Of a stretch of DNA of 37,450 bases, positions 1 to 8,940 are shown piece after piece. The stretch lies in the NCBI GenBank assembly GCA_002720535.1, contig PBIU01000005.1:48385-85834 (forward strand), read 5' to 3'. Origin of the DNA: Candidatus Pelagibacterales bacterium. GTDB lineage: Bacteria; Pseudomonadota; Alphaproteobacteria; TMED109. Every line of letters begins with the position of its first letter. The first letter of the stretch is position 1. The notes under the pieces were generated by a model. It was not told the origin of the DNA. It searched no databases and worked only from the letters and a program-made list of their open reading frames with translations. Both the position numbers and the translations under genes were made by a program.

Positions 1-102
1 TTATTAAAAACAAAATATGGTAACTTATTATTTCCTACATATAAGGAAGGATTAAAATCCATATACCATAATTATGAAATGCAATCTTGGTATAAAGATT
101 GA
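1..102 (+). CDS. C-terminal fragment of an unidentified CDS running in from the left edge (…LLKTKYGNLLFPTYKEGLKSIYHNYEMQSWYKD*)
   Basis: Open frame 1 from base 1 to TGA at 100-102; overlaps the 3' end of the convergent minus-strand gene. Confidence 0.4.
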   Translation, partial: LLKTKYGNLLFPTYKEGLKSIYHNYEMQSWYKD

Positions 103-830
103 ACTATTATTAAGATTTTTTTTAATTGTTTTTCATTAGAAAGTCTATGATCCCCATTTTTTATAATAATAAGCTCTGAATTTTCATTATTATTTTTTTT
201 GAAGACCTTTAAGCTTTCTTTCCAGCTAACCGATTTATCTTTATCTCCATGAATAAGTTTTAAAGGTAAAGAAAATATATTTTTTTTATTAGTTAATATT
301 AGGTTCTTATTCCCTTGTTCAATATTATTTTTTGTTATTATATAACCATTAGAATCGTACTCTGATGGTATTTTGGTAAATCCTTTTTTAAGAATTTCAT
401 TTTTTTGTGTTTTATTTAATTCTTTTTCCCATAATCTCGCAGTAAAATCTGGAGCTGCAGCAATAGTTACTAACCCTTTAATTTTTGTTGGATTCATTAA
501 ACTTATTTTTAAAGCAATCCATCCTCCCATACTTGAACCTATAATTATTTGAGGCTTTGATGGTATTTTATTTAGTATTTCTAATGCATCCTCAATCCAT
601 TCTTGTATAGAAGTATTTATAAACTTTTCAGAAGATTTTCCATGACCAGAATAATCAAATAAAGTACATTCATATTGATTTTTTTTACACCACTCAAATA
701 TATGTTGAGCTTTACTACCAGTCATATCTGAACAAAAACCACTAAAAAACATAAAGCCAATCTGAGATTTACCTTTATAATATTGGTATGCAATTTTTCT
801 ATTATGGCTTGTATGTAATATTTTATGCAT
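72..830 (-). CDS. alpha/beta hydrolase family protein
   Basis: 252-aa ORF with FDYSGHGKS, nucleophile-elbow-like GSSMGGWIA, and late LIHGDKDKSV and GDHRL motifs. Confidence 0.8.
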   Translation of the reverse strand: MHKILHTSHNRKIAYQYYKGKSQIGFMFFSGFCSDMTGSKAQHIFEWCKKNQYECTLFDYSGHGKSSEKFINTSIQEWIEDALEILNKIPSKPQIIIGSSMGGWIALKISLMNPTKIKGLVTIAAAPDFTARLWEKELNKTQKNEILKKGFTKIPSEYDSNGYIITKNNIEQGNKNLILTNKKNIFSLPLKLIHGDKDKSVSWKESLKVFKKNNNENSELIIIKNGDHRLSNEKQLKKILIIVQSLYQDCIS

Positions 831-891
831 TAAAGTAATCTCATTATTATTAATTTTATAAATTGAAGTGAATATATTTTGAAAGAATTTT

Positions 892-2055
892 ATGACTGTA
901 GATATAAAAAATTATAGAATTTTGCAAGTTTTACCTCATTTAAATAGTGGTGGACTAGTCTCAGGCGCAATAGAAATTTCTAACGCTTTGCAGAAATCAG
1001 GTCATATTTCTTATGTTGCTTCAAATGGTGGAAGAAGAGAACGAGAGATTATTAGAGAAGGCGGTATAGTACTTCTGCTGCCTCTGGCTAGTAAAAACCC
1101 TATTACAATATTTAGAAATATTTATAGACTATCTAAAATAATTCAGAAAAATAAAATAGATATTATTCATGCTAGGAGCAGAGCTCCAGCTTGGAGTGCC
1201 TATTTTGCAGCAAAAAAAATGAATATTCCTTTTATTACTACCTTTCATGGCACATATTCCATAAAAGGAAAATGGAAAAAAAAATATAATAGTGTAATGA
1301 CTAAAGGTGATAAGGTTATAGCTATAAGTAATTTTATTAAAAAACATATTCTAAATAACTATAATATTAACCATCAAAAAGTAGTTACTATCCATCGAGG
1401 AATTAATCTTGATACTTTTAACCATTTAGAAGTTTCTGATGAAAGATTAATTTCTTTTTGTAAAAAGTTTAACATACCTGAAGATAATTTTGTTATTTTA
1501 TTACCTGGAAGAATAACTAGATGGAAGGGGCATAAAACTCTCATTGAAGCGGTTGCTATGCTTGGAAGAGAAGATATTGTTTGTCTATTTGTTGGAGATA
1601 TTCAAGGACGAAATAAGTATTATAATGAATTAAATTCACTTATAGATAAATTAGGCCTGACCAATAATTTTAGAATTATTGAAAATCAAATTGATATGGC
1701 TGCAATATATAAATTAGCAGATGTCGTAATTTCTGCATCGACTGACCCTGAAGCTTTTGGGAGAGTAGTTGCTGAAGCACAGGCAATGGGTAGACCAACA
1801 GTAGCAGTTAATCATGGAGGTGGACCAGAAATTATTATAAATAATGTTACTGGATGGTTATTTAAATCAGGAGATGCAATTGATTTGTCAGACAAAATAC
1901 TTAAAGCGATAGATTTGGATGACTTGGAAAGGAAAAATATGGCCTCTAAAGCTATAGAAAGAACCTCATTAAATTTTAATAATGATACAATGTGTTTTAA
2001 AACATTAGAAATTTATTCAGATTTAATAAATAGAAATATTAAAAATGAAAAATAA
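892..2055 (+). CDS. glycosyltransferase, GT4-like
   Basis: PHLNSGGLVSGAIEIS N-terminus; LLPGRITRWKGHKTLIEA and STDPEAFGRVVAEAQAMGRPTVAVNHGG motifs. Confidence 0.85.
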   Translation: MTVDIKNYRILQVLPHLNSGGLVSGAIEISNALQKSGHISYVASNGGRREREIIREGGIVLLLPLASKNPITIFRNIYRLSKIIQKNKIDIIHARSRAPAWSAYFAAKKMNIPFITTFHGTYSIKGKWKKKYNSVMTKGDKVIAISNFIKKHILNNYNINHQKVVTIHRGINLDTFNHLEVSDERLISFCKKFNIPEDNFVILLPGRITRWKGHKTLIEAVAMLGREDIVCLFVGDIQGRNKYYNELNSLIDKLGLTNNFRIIENQIDMAAIYKLADVVISASTDPEAFGRVVAEAQAMGRPTVAVNHGGGPEIIINNVTGWLFKSGDAIDLSDKILKAIDLDDLERKNMASKAIERTSLNFNNDTMCFKTLEIYSDLINRNIKNEK

Positions 2056-2998
2056 TATTTTAGTTATTAAACATGGAGCCTTAGGCGATATAATTCTTGC
2101 TGGTTCTGCTATGCAAGCTATAAGAAATTATCATAAAAATGATAATATTATTTGTCTTACTACAATTAAATTCGAAGGCTTATTAAAGAGCTCACCTTGG
2201 TTTGACTTGGTTTTGATTGACCCTAAGCCAAAGTGGAGGGATTTAAAAGATTGGAATATATTAAGAAAATTTTTTATAAAATATAAATTTACAAATATTT
2301 ATGATCTTCAAACTTCTCATAGATCTAATTTATATTTTTTCTTATTTTGTTTTTTAAAAAAATCTCATTGGTCCGGAATAGCCTTAGGAAGTAAATATAG
2401 ACATAGTAATAAGAATAGAAAATTTATGCATACAATTGATAGGCAAAAGGATCAATTAAAATTAGCAGGGATTCAATATGATTTTTTGCCAGATTGGAGA
2501 TGGTTAGCAGATAATTATGATAATAGAAGTATATTGCCAAAAGATAAATTCATAATCATTGTGTCTGGTGCTGCTAAACATAGAAAAAATAAGAAATGGT
2601 CTGCAGAAAGTTATGCATATTTAATTGAATATCTATCAAATATTGGAATTAAATCTATTTTAATAGGAGGTAATGAAGAGTTTAAAAATATAAATAATAT
2701 CATTACAAAAGTTAGTCATTCTGTAAAAAACAAACCCTTAAATTATGCGGGAAAAACTTCTTTTAAGGATATAGTTTTTTTGAGCAAATATGCAATGTGC
2801 GCTATTGGAAATGATACGGGCCCTATGCATTTATTAGCTACGTGTCGTTTAAATTTAATAGTTTTATTTGGAGCTGGTTCTAATCCAGATTTATGTGCAC
2901 CATTAGGAAAAAATGTTCATATACTTCATAAAGATATTATTAGCGATATTAAAGCTGAGGAAGTATTTAAAATATTGAAAAATATAGGAATAGATTGA
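2045..2998 (+). CDS. glycosyltransferase family 9 (ADP-heptose:LPS heptosyltransferase-like)
   Basis: ILVIKHGALGDIILAGSAMQAIR N-terminus; GNDTGPMHLLATCRLNLIVLFGAGSNP motif. Confidence 0.8.
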   Translation: MKNNILVIKHGALGDIILAGSAMQAIRNYHKNDNIICLTTIKFEGLLKSSPWFDLVLIDPKPKWRDLKDWNILRKFFIKYKFTNIYDLQTSHRSNLYFFLFCFLKKSHWSGIALGSKYRHSNKNRKFMHTIDRQKDQLKLAGIQYDFLPDWRWLADNYDNRSILPKDKFIIIVSGAAKHRKNKKWSAESYAYLIEYLSNIGIKSILIGGNEEFKNINNIITKVSHSVKNKPLNYAGKTSFKDIVFLSKYAMCAIGNDTGPMHLLATCRLNLIVLFGAGSNPDLCAPLGKNVHILHKDIISDIKAEEVFKILKNIGID

Positions 2999-3121
2999 AA
3001 ATTTTATAAAATAATATATAGATAGATTGAATATAGATATTTTTAATAAATTTTAATTTGTTTTTATTTTATAAATATGTATTTTTTTAATAATATTATA
3101 ATAATATAGAGGAGCAGAAGT

Positions 3122-3718
3122 ATAAATAAAAAAAATAGTAAACAAAATTCCTTTTCTGAAGATTTACACAAAATAAATAATCAAATTACTACAGATCCTA
3201 TAAGAGTTATAGATAGTGAAGGAGCAATGCTAGGTATATTACCTTTAAGAGAAGCAATAGAAAAAGCTGAAGATTTAGGTTTAGACTTAGTAGAAGTATC
3301 TCCTAATGCAAAGCCGCCGGTTTGCAAGATAATTGAATATGGTAAATTTAAGTATGCAGCACAGAAAAAAGCTGCAGAAGCTAGAAAAAAGCAAAAAACC
3401 GTTGAAGTTAAGGAAATAAAATTTAGACCAAATATCGATACAAATGACTATGAAATCAAGATGAGAAGTGTAAGAAAATTTATAAATGCGGGCGATAAGG
3501 TTAAAATTACTATGCGTTTTAGAGGTAGAGAAATGACTCACCAAGATATAGGTGTAAAAGTATTAAGACGCATAAGAGAAGACCTAGATACTATTGTGAA
3601 AATTGAACAATTTCCTAAGTTAGAGGGAAGGCAAATGGTACAAGTTTTCGCTCCTAATATTTCAGAAAAAGTAAATACTAAAAGCGAGAAAAGAATATTA
3701 TCAGATAAAGAACAATAA
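3122..3718 (+). CDS. infC: translation initiation factor IF-3, start re-assigned to ATA at 3122
   Basis: In-frame upstream extension MNKKNSKQNSFSEDLHKINNQITTDPIRVIDSEGAMLGILPLREAIEKAEDLGLDLVEVSPNAKPPVCKI matches the IF3 N-domain; no NTG codon between the upstream stop (TAG 3107) and ATG 3227; GAGGAG at 3109-3114. Confidence 0.88.
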   Translation: MNKKNSKQNSFSEDLHKINNQITTDPIRVIDSEGAMLGILPLREAIEKAEDLGLDLVEVSPNAKPPVCKIIEYGKFKYAAQKKAAEARKKQKTVEVKEIKFRPNIDTNDYEIKMRSVRKFINAGDKVKITMRFRGREMTHQDIGVKVLRRIREDLDTIVKIEQFPKLEGRQMVQVFAPNISEKVNTKSEKRILSDKEQ

Positions 3719-3810
3719 TACTTGTAAATTCTTTTTTTATAACTTGCATATTTTTCTATAGATATATATATAGAACCTCTAAATATTGAGGATTTTATGA
3801 GGAATATATA

Positions 3811-4014
3811 ATGCCTAAGATTAAAACAAAAAGTGGTGCAAAAAAGCGATTTAGTTTAACAAGCTCTGGAAAGGTTAAAATGAATCAAGCTGGAAAAAGG
3901 CATGGTATGATAAAGAGAACAACAAAATTTATTAGAAATGCTAGAGGATCTACTGTTATGGTGGATGCAGATGCTAAAATAGTAAAAAAGAATTTTTTAA
4001 GAAATAGTTTATAA
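3811..4014 (+). CDS. rpmI: 50S ribosomal protein L35
   Basis: [14 protein letters not shown]… typical L35; position between infC and rplT. Confidence 0.97.
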   Translation: MPKIKTKSGAKKRFSLTSSGKVKMNQAGKRHGMIKRTTKFIRNARGSTVMVDADAKIVKKNFLRNSL

Positions 4015-4039
4015 GAAATAATTATGAAGAGGAATTACA

Positions 4040-4390
4040 ATGTCTAGAGTTAAACGCGGAGTTACTGCTCACAGTAGACATCTTAAAGTAATAAAAGCTG
4101 CAAAAGGTTCTAGGGGTAGACAAAAAAATACTTTCCGTGCCGCTATACAAAGAGTTGAAAAAAGTGGTCAATATGCTTATAGAGACCGAAAAGCTAAAAA
4201 AAGAACTTTTAGAGGTTTATGGATACAAAGAATCAATGCAGCTGCAAGAGAACTTGGTATGACATATGGTGTATTAATTAATAGATTAAATACTGCAGGT
4301 TTTGATATTAATAGAAAAATGTTAGCTGATCTTGCAGTAAGAGAACCAGATTCTTTTAAATCTATTGTTGAAAAAGTAAAAAACTCTTAA
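4040..4390 (+). CDS. rplT: 50S ribosomal protein L20
   Basis: [30 protein letters not shown]…[26 protein letters not shown]. Confidence 0.97.
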   Translation: MSRVKRGVTAHSRHLKVIKAAKGSRGRQKNTFRAAIQRVEKSGQYAYRDRKAKKRTFRGLWIQRINAAARELGMTYGVLINRLNTAGFDINRKMLADLAVREPDSFKSIVEKVKNS

Positions 4391-4513
4391 TTTTAACTAT
4401 AAAATTTTGGTTTTTTTATAATCTTAAATTATAATAATTTTCATGTTTAAAAGTAAAATAATTTCTTCACTTTGATATGTGTATGTCTATTAAATGAAAG
4501 AGCTTAGGTTGTA

Positions 4514-5596
4514 ATGTCTGATACTAAAGAAATAGAAGATAAAATACTTAGTGAGATATCTAAAATAAAATCATTAAAAGAACTTCAAGAAATTAAAATA
4601 CAAGAATTAGGAAAGAAAGGACGTGTTTCTATCCTAATGAGGTCTTTGTCTGATGTAAGTAGCGAAGAAAAAAAAATTTTGGGCAAGAGCTATAATGAAT
4701 TACGAGTTAATATATTGAAGGCATTTGAATCTAAAGAGCTCGAAATTAGAGATGCAGATATTCTTAATAGAATAGAAATTGAAAAGCTTGATGTTACTCT
4801 TCCAGTAAGACCGGGAAATGATAATGATGAAGGTAAAATTCATCCTATAAGTAGAACAATTGATAATATTATAGATATATTCTCAAATTTTAATTTTACA
4901 GTTGAAACTGGTCCAGATATTGAAAATGATTTTCACAATTTCACAGCATTAAATATTCCAGATGATCACCCTGCTAGACAAGACCATGATACATTTTATA
5001 TTTCTAATCAAGATAATCAAGAGAGAAAACTATTAAGAACACATACTTCTCCAGTGCAAATAAGAACAATGATAAATAAAAAACCTCCAATAAGAATTAT
5101 TGCTCCAGGTAGAACTTTTAGATGTGATGATGATGCAACTCACTCGCCTATGTTTCATCAAATAGAAGGTTTAGTTATTGATAAAAATATTAATATGGGG
5201 CATTTAAAAGGCCTATTAAGGGCTTTTTGTGAAGAATTTTTTGAAGTTAGTAATTTACCAATTAGGTTTAGGCCTTCTTTTTTCCCTTTTACAGAGCCAA
5301 GTGCAGAAATAGATATAGGTTATAATAAAATAGGTAACTCTATTAAGATAGGGCAAGGATCAGATTGGTTAGAAGTAATGGGTTGCGGAATGGTACATCC
5401 TAATGTGTTTGTTAATTGTAATTTAGATCCAGAAGAATGGCAAGGGTTTGCTTTTGGGCTAGGGGTAGAGAGATTTGCTATGTTAAAATATGGAATATCT
5501 GATTTGAGAAACTTTTATGAAGGCGATATTCGATGGTTGAATCATTATGGTTTTAGTACAACAAATAGTCCCAATTTTGATTTTAAGGAGGATTAG
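4514..5596 (+). CDS. pheS: phenylalanyl-tRNA synthetase alpha subunit
   Basis: HPISRTIDNIIDIF, LLRTHTSPVQIRTM, GCGMVHPNVF, GLGVERFAMLKYGI. Confidence 0.96.
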   Translation: MSDTKEIEDKILSEISKIKSLKELQEIKIQELGKKGRVSILMRSLSDVSSEEKKILGKSYNELRVNILKAFESKELEIRDADILNRIEIEKLDVTLPVRPGNDNDEGKIHPISRTIDNIIDIFSNFNFTVETGPDIENDFHNFTALNIPDDHPARQDHDTFYISNQDNQERKLLRTHTSPVQIRTMINKKPPIRIIAPGRTFRCDDDATHSPMFHQIEGLVIDKNINMGHLKGLLRAFCEEFFEVSNLPIRFRPSFFPFTEPSAEIDIGYNKIGNSIKIGQGSDWLEVMGCGMVHPNVFVNCNLDPEEWQGFAFGLGVERFAMLKYGISDLRNFYEGDIRWLNHYGFSTTNSPNFDFKED

Positions 5597-5599
5597 GCA

Positions 5600-8008
5600 T
5601 TGAAGTTTTCTTTATCATGGATTTCTGAGCATATAAAGTTTATCCCTGATATAACTGCTGAGATTATAGGCAATAGTTTAACAAACCTAGGGCTAGAAGT
5701 AGAGTCAATTTATAATCCTGCAGATAAGTTAAAAGATTTTATTATTGCTGAAATTATTGAGGTTAATTCCCATCCTAATGCAGATAAATTAAGTATATGT
5801 AAGGTAGATTTAGGTAAAAAAATAGTTTCAGTAGTCTGCGGTGCGAAAAATGTAAGAAAAAGTCTTAAGGTAGTATTCGCGCCTTTAGGTGTTACTATTC
5901 CATCTAGTGGTTTAGTTTTAAAAAAGAAAGAAATTAGGGGCTATACAGGAGAGGGCATGTTATGTTCTGCTGAAGAATTATGTCTTGAAGAAGATAGTGA
6001 TGGTATAATTGAGCTTTCAAATGATGCTCCAAAAGGACATAGCTATTCAGACTGGTCAGGTATCTCTGATCCAATTTTTGAAATTGGATTAACTCCAAAT
6101 AGAGGAGATTGTACAAGTGTAAAAGGTATTGCAAGAGAACTTGCAGTTATTGGATTAGGTGTACTAAAAGATAGTGGTAAAACTAAAATTAATGGAAGTT
6201 TTAAATCACCAATTAATTGGAATATAAAATTAGATCAAGAAAATGAAAATGCCTGTACTTATGTTACAGGAAGATATTTTAAAGGTTTAAAAAATATTGA
6301 AAGCCCAAATTGGTTAAAAAATCGATTAAATTCAATTGGTTTAAAGCCTATTTCTGCATTAGTAGATTTAACAAATTTTTTGACTTTTGATTTAGGGCGC
6401 CCCCTACATGTTTTTGACGCTAATAAATTAGATGGAAATTTATGTATTAGAATGGCAAATAAAGGGGAGAAAATAAAAGCTCTAGATAATAAGTATTATA
6501 ATTTAAATAATAATATATTAATTATCGCAGATGATTCCTCACCTGTTTCTATTGCTGGAGTTATGGGTGGAGAAGAGAGTTCATGTGATGAAAATACTAC
6601 AGAAGTATTTTTAGAGTCTGCTTATTTTTCTTCACGTAGTGTAGCAGCATCTGGAAGAAGTCTAAATATAATCTCTGATGCAAGGTATCGTTTTGAAAGA
6701 GGAGTGGATCCAAATTTTGTGGATGAAGGAATAAACATTATGACTAATTTAGTTTTAGAAATTTGTGGAGGAGAAGTAAGTCATGAGGTAAGTTCTGGAG
6801 ATAATAAATTTAAGAAAAAACAAATAGAATATGACTGCTCTAAAGTAAATAAAATTGGAGGAGTTAATATAGACAAAATAGATCAAATAAATATTTTAGA
6901 AAAACTAGGCTTTGAAATAGAAGATAAAAATCAAAAATTAAAAGTTAGTATTCCCTCATGGAGGCATGATATTGCACAAGAAGTAGATATAGTTGAAGAA
7001 CAATTGAGAATAAAAGGATATGATCAGCTTCAAGAAAAATCACTAGATAGTAATTACTCATTAAAGAATAAAATATTAAGTTTTGATGAGTATAGGAATA
7101 GAATAACTTCAGAAACTTTGGCAAAAAGAGGTTTGTATGAGTCAGTTACATTTTCTTTTTTATCCATGAAAGATTTCAAAATGTATTCAGAAAATATAAA
7201 ACCCTTAATATTAGATAATCCAATCTCTGAAGATTTGTCAGTAATGAGGCCTTCTTTATTGCCAAATTTAATAAATAATTTTATTAAAAATAATAATAAA
7301 GGACTTAAAAATTATGGTCTTTATGAGGTAGGGGCAGTATATTTAGGAGATCAAGATAGAGATCAAGTTTTATCTTCTGCAGGCATTAGATCTGGAGGAA
7401 TTTTAGAGAGACATTGGGCCGTAAAGCAGAGAGAAGCAGATATATATGATGCTAAAAAAGATTTATATAATGTTTTAGAAGCTAATGGAATAAATTTAAA
7501 TAGTCTTAGCATAGTTGAAGATGTTCCAAAATGGTATCACCCAGGTAGGGCTGGCTCAATTAAATTGGGTAAGACTATATTAGGTTATTTTGGAGAATTA
7601 CATCCTAAGTATTCAGATATATATGGGATGAGGATTGTGTGTTTTGAACTTTTTCAAAATAGAATACCAAGAATAAATAAAAACAAATATAATAAAGAGC
7701 ATATTTCATACAGTTTGATGCCTTTAAAGAGAGATTTTGCTTTTTTAGCTGATATTAATACTTTATCTGAAGATATAATAAGCTCTATTAAAGACTCTTT
7801 AGATTCTTTTACTCATGTTAAATTATTAGAGATAAATTTATTTGATGTATATATGGATAAGGTATCTTCAACAAAACATAAATCTATTGCAGTAGAAATT
7901 ATTATACAACCTCTAGAAAAAACACTAAAAGATATTGAAATTTCAGATATTTCTAATGCTATTATAAATAATGTAAAAAAAGAAACCAATTCGGTATTAA
8001 GAAACTAG
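5600..8008 (+). CDS. pheT: phenylalanyl-tRNA synthetase beta subunit, TTG start
   Basis: [14 protein letters not shown]… N-terminus, tRNA-binding domain, B3/B4/B5 and FDX-ACB-like C-terminus; follows pheS. Confidence 0.95.
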   Translation: MKFSLSWISEHIKFIPDITAEIIGNSLTNLGLEVESIYNPADKLKDFIIAEIIEVNSHPNADKLSICKVDLGKKIVSVVCGAKNVRKSLKVVFAPLGVTIPSSGLVLKKKEIRGYTGEGMLCSAEELCLEEDSDGIIELSNDAPKGHSYSDWSGISDPIFEIGLTPNRGDCTSVKGIARELAVIGLGVLKDSGKTKINGSFKSPINWNIKLDQENENACTYVTGRYFKGLKNIESPNWLKNRLNSIGLKPISALVDLTNFLTFDLGRPLHVFDANKLDGNLCIRMANKGEKIKALDNKYYNLNNNILIIADDSSPVSIAGVMGGEESSCDENTTEVFLESAYFSSRSVAASGRSLNIISDARYRFERGVDPNFVDEGINIMTNLVLEICGGEVSHEVSSGDNKFKKKQIEYDCSKVNKIGGVNIDKIDQINILEKLGFEIEDKNQKLKVSIPSWRHDIAQEVDIVEEQLRIKGYDQLQEKSLDSNYSLKNKILSFDEYRNRITSETLAKRGLYESVTFSFLSMKDFKMYSENIKPLILDNPISEDLSVMRPSLLPNLINNFIKNNNKGLKNYGLYEVGAVYLGDQDRDQVLSSAGIRSGGILERHWAVKQREADIYDAKKDLYNVLEANGINLNSLSIVEDVPKWYHPGRAGSIKLGKTILGYFGELHPKYSDIYGMRIVCFELFQNRIPRINKNKYNKEHISYSLMPLKRDFAFLADINTLSEDIISSIKDSLDSFTHVKLLEINLFDVYMDKVSSTKHKSIAVEIIIQPLEKTLKDIEISDISNAIINNVKKETNSVLRN

Positions 8009-8097
8009 GAGGAGTGGCCGAGCGGTCGAAGGCGCACGCTTGGAAAGCGTGTATACAGGAAACTGTATCGTGGGTTCGAATCCCATCTCCTCCGCCA
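8008..8097 (+). tRNA. tRNA-Ser(GGA)
   Basis: GGAGGAG acceptor pairs with CTCCTCC, encoded CCA, anticodon loop TTGGAAA, long variable arm, GGTTCGAATCC T-arm. Confidence 0.96.
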
Positions 8098-8188
8098 GTT
8101 GTACTTTTATATTAAGTATGGTTAAAAATATTTCTTTTATAAATATATTAAAGTATTTGAGAAGTTTACTTATAAATTACAGAAAAAT

Positions 8189-8251
8189 TCAGATTATATT
8201 AATGGTCAAAATTTAGTAGTTGACGGCGGATGGAGCGCTAAAGGCTTATGA
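8189..8251 (+). pseudogene. C-terminal remnant of an SDR-family oxidoreductase
   Basis: Frame reads …SDYINGQNLVVDGGWSAKGL*, the hallmark SDR C-terminus; only about 41 open codons (stop TAA at 8123) and no SDR body upstream. Confidence 0.65.
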
Positions 8252-8850
8252 GTAAATTAGAATTATATAATAATAAAACTTATTTTAATGAAGTTTCAAA
8301 ACAAATTTCACTTTTAACAGAAGAAATTGAAAAGATTGACCAGATTTCAAGATTAATTTTTAATGCCAATAAAGAAAAAAGAAAAATTTTAGTTGCAGGT
8401 AATGGAGGATCTTGTGCAGATGCGGAACATTTTGTAGGGGAATTGGTTTGTACTTTTTTAGATAGAAATAGAAGCGCTATATCTGCAATAAATTTATCCT
8501 CTAATAATGCAGCTATAACAGCTTGGTCTAATGATTTTAATTATGAAAGTTATTTAAAAAGACAGGTAGAAGCTTATGGTAATCTTGGAGATATTCTTAT
8601 ACTTCTATCTACTAGTGGTGGCAGTATAAAAAATAAACAATCTATGAACTTAATTCACGCATGTGATCAAGCAAATCATATGGGAATTAAAACTATTTCC
8701 CTGATTGGTAGAGATGGAGGAATATTAAAAGAGAAGTCTGATGATTATATTCTTATTAAATCTGATCAAACTTCAGTAATACAAGAGTGTCATATGTCTA
8801 TCCTTCATGCTATATGTAATAATTTAGATATTTTGATGAAACAAAACTAA
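8248..8850 (+). CDS. SIS-domain sedoheptulose-7-phosphate isomerase-like protein
   Basis: ILVAGNGGSCADAEHFVGELV and LLSTSGGS motifs typical of the GmhA family. Confidence 0.85.
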   Translation: MSKLELYNNKTYFNEVSKQISLLTEEIEKIDQISRLIFNANKEKRKILVAGNGGSCADAEHFVGELVCTFLDRNRSAISAINLSSNNAAITAWSNDFNYESYLKRQVEAYGNLGDILILLSTSGGSIKNKQSMNLIHACDQANHMGIKTISLIGRDGGILKEKSDDYILIKSDQTSVIQECHMSILHAICNNLDILMKQN

Positions 8851-8861
8851 TTATTAATTTA

Positions 8862-8891
8862 TTGACGTTCATTATATGAACATGATATAAT
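8862..8891 (+). promoter_or_regulatory. sigma70-type promoter: TTGACG, 18-bp spacer, TG-extended TATAAT
   Basis: -35 TTGACG 8862-8867; TGA + TATAAT -10 at 8886-8891; upstream of the NeuB-cupin gene. Confidence 0.75.
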
Positions 8892-8906
8892 GTTCATTAT
8901 GTGAAC
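8867..8906. promoter_or_regulatory. two operator-like palindromes GTTCATTATATGAAC (8867-8881) and GTTCATTATGTGAAC (8892-8906), 25 bp centre to centre
   Basis: Read directly; same architecture recurs at 16356-16395. Confidence 0.75.
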
Positions 8907-8940
8907 ATGTAATAATTATATATTTTACTGGAGCAAATAA

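Noticed and set aside
1129-1347. Minus-strand ORF (72 aa) inside the GT4 gene, and similar antisense ORFs at 3287, 5934, 14182, 18563, 25181, 28231, 30702, 33326, 35018, 36631
   Set aside because: All lie antisense to clearly coding genes with recognisable motifs and have no family features; treated as AT-rich spurious ORFs.
4391-4513. Possible pheS leader peptide/attenuator or terminator between rplT and pheS
   Set aside because: No Phe-rich leader ORF and no convincing hairpin followed by a T-run.
8867-8906. Possibility that the repeated GTTCA palindromes form a CRISPR or mobile-element end
   Set aside because: Only two pairs 7.5 kb apart, each precisely aligned with -35/-10 elements; no spacers, transposase or target duplication seen.
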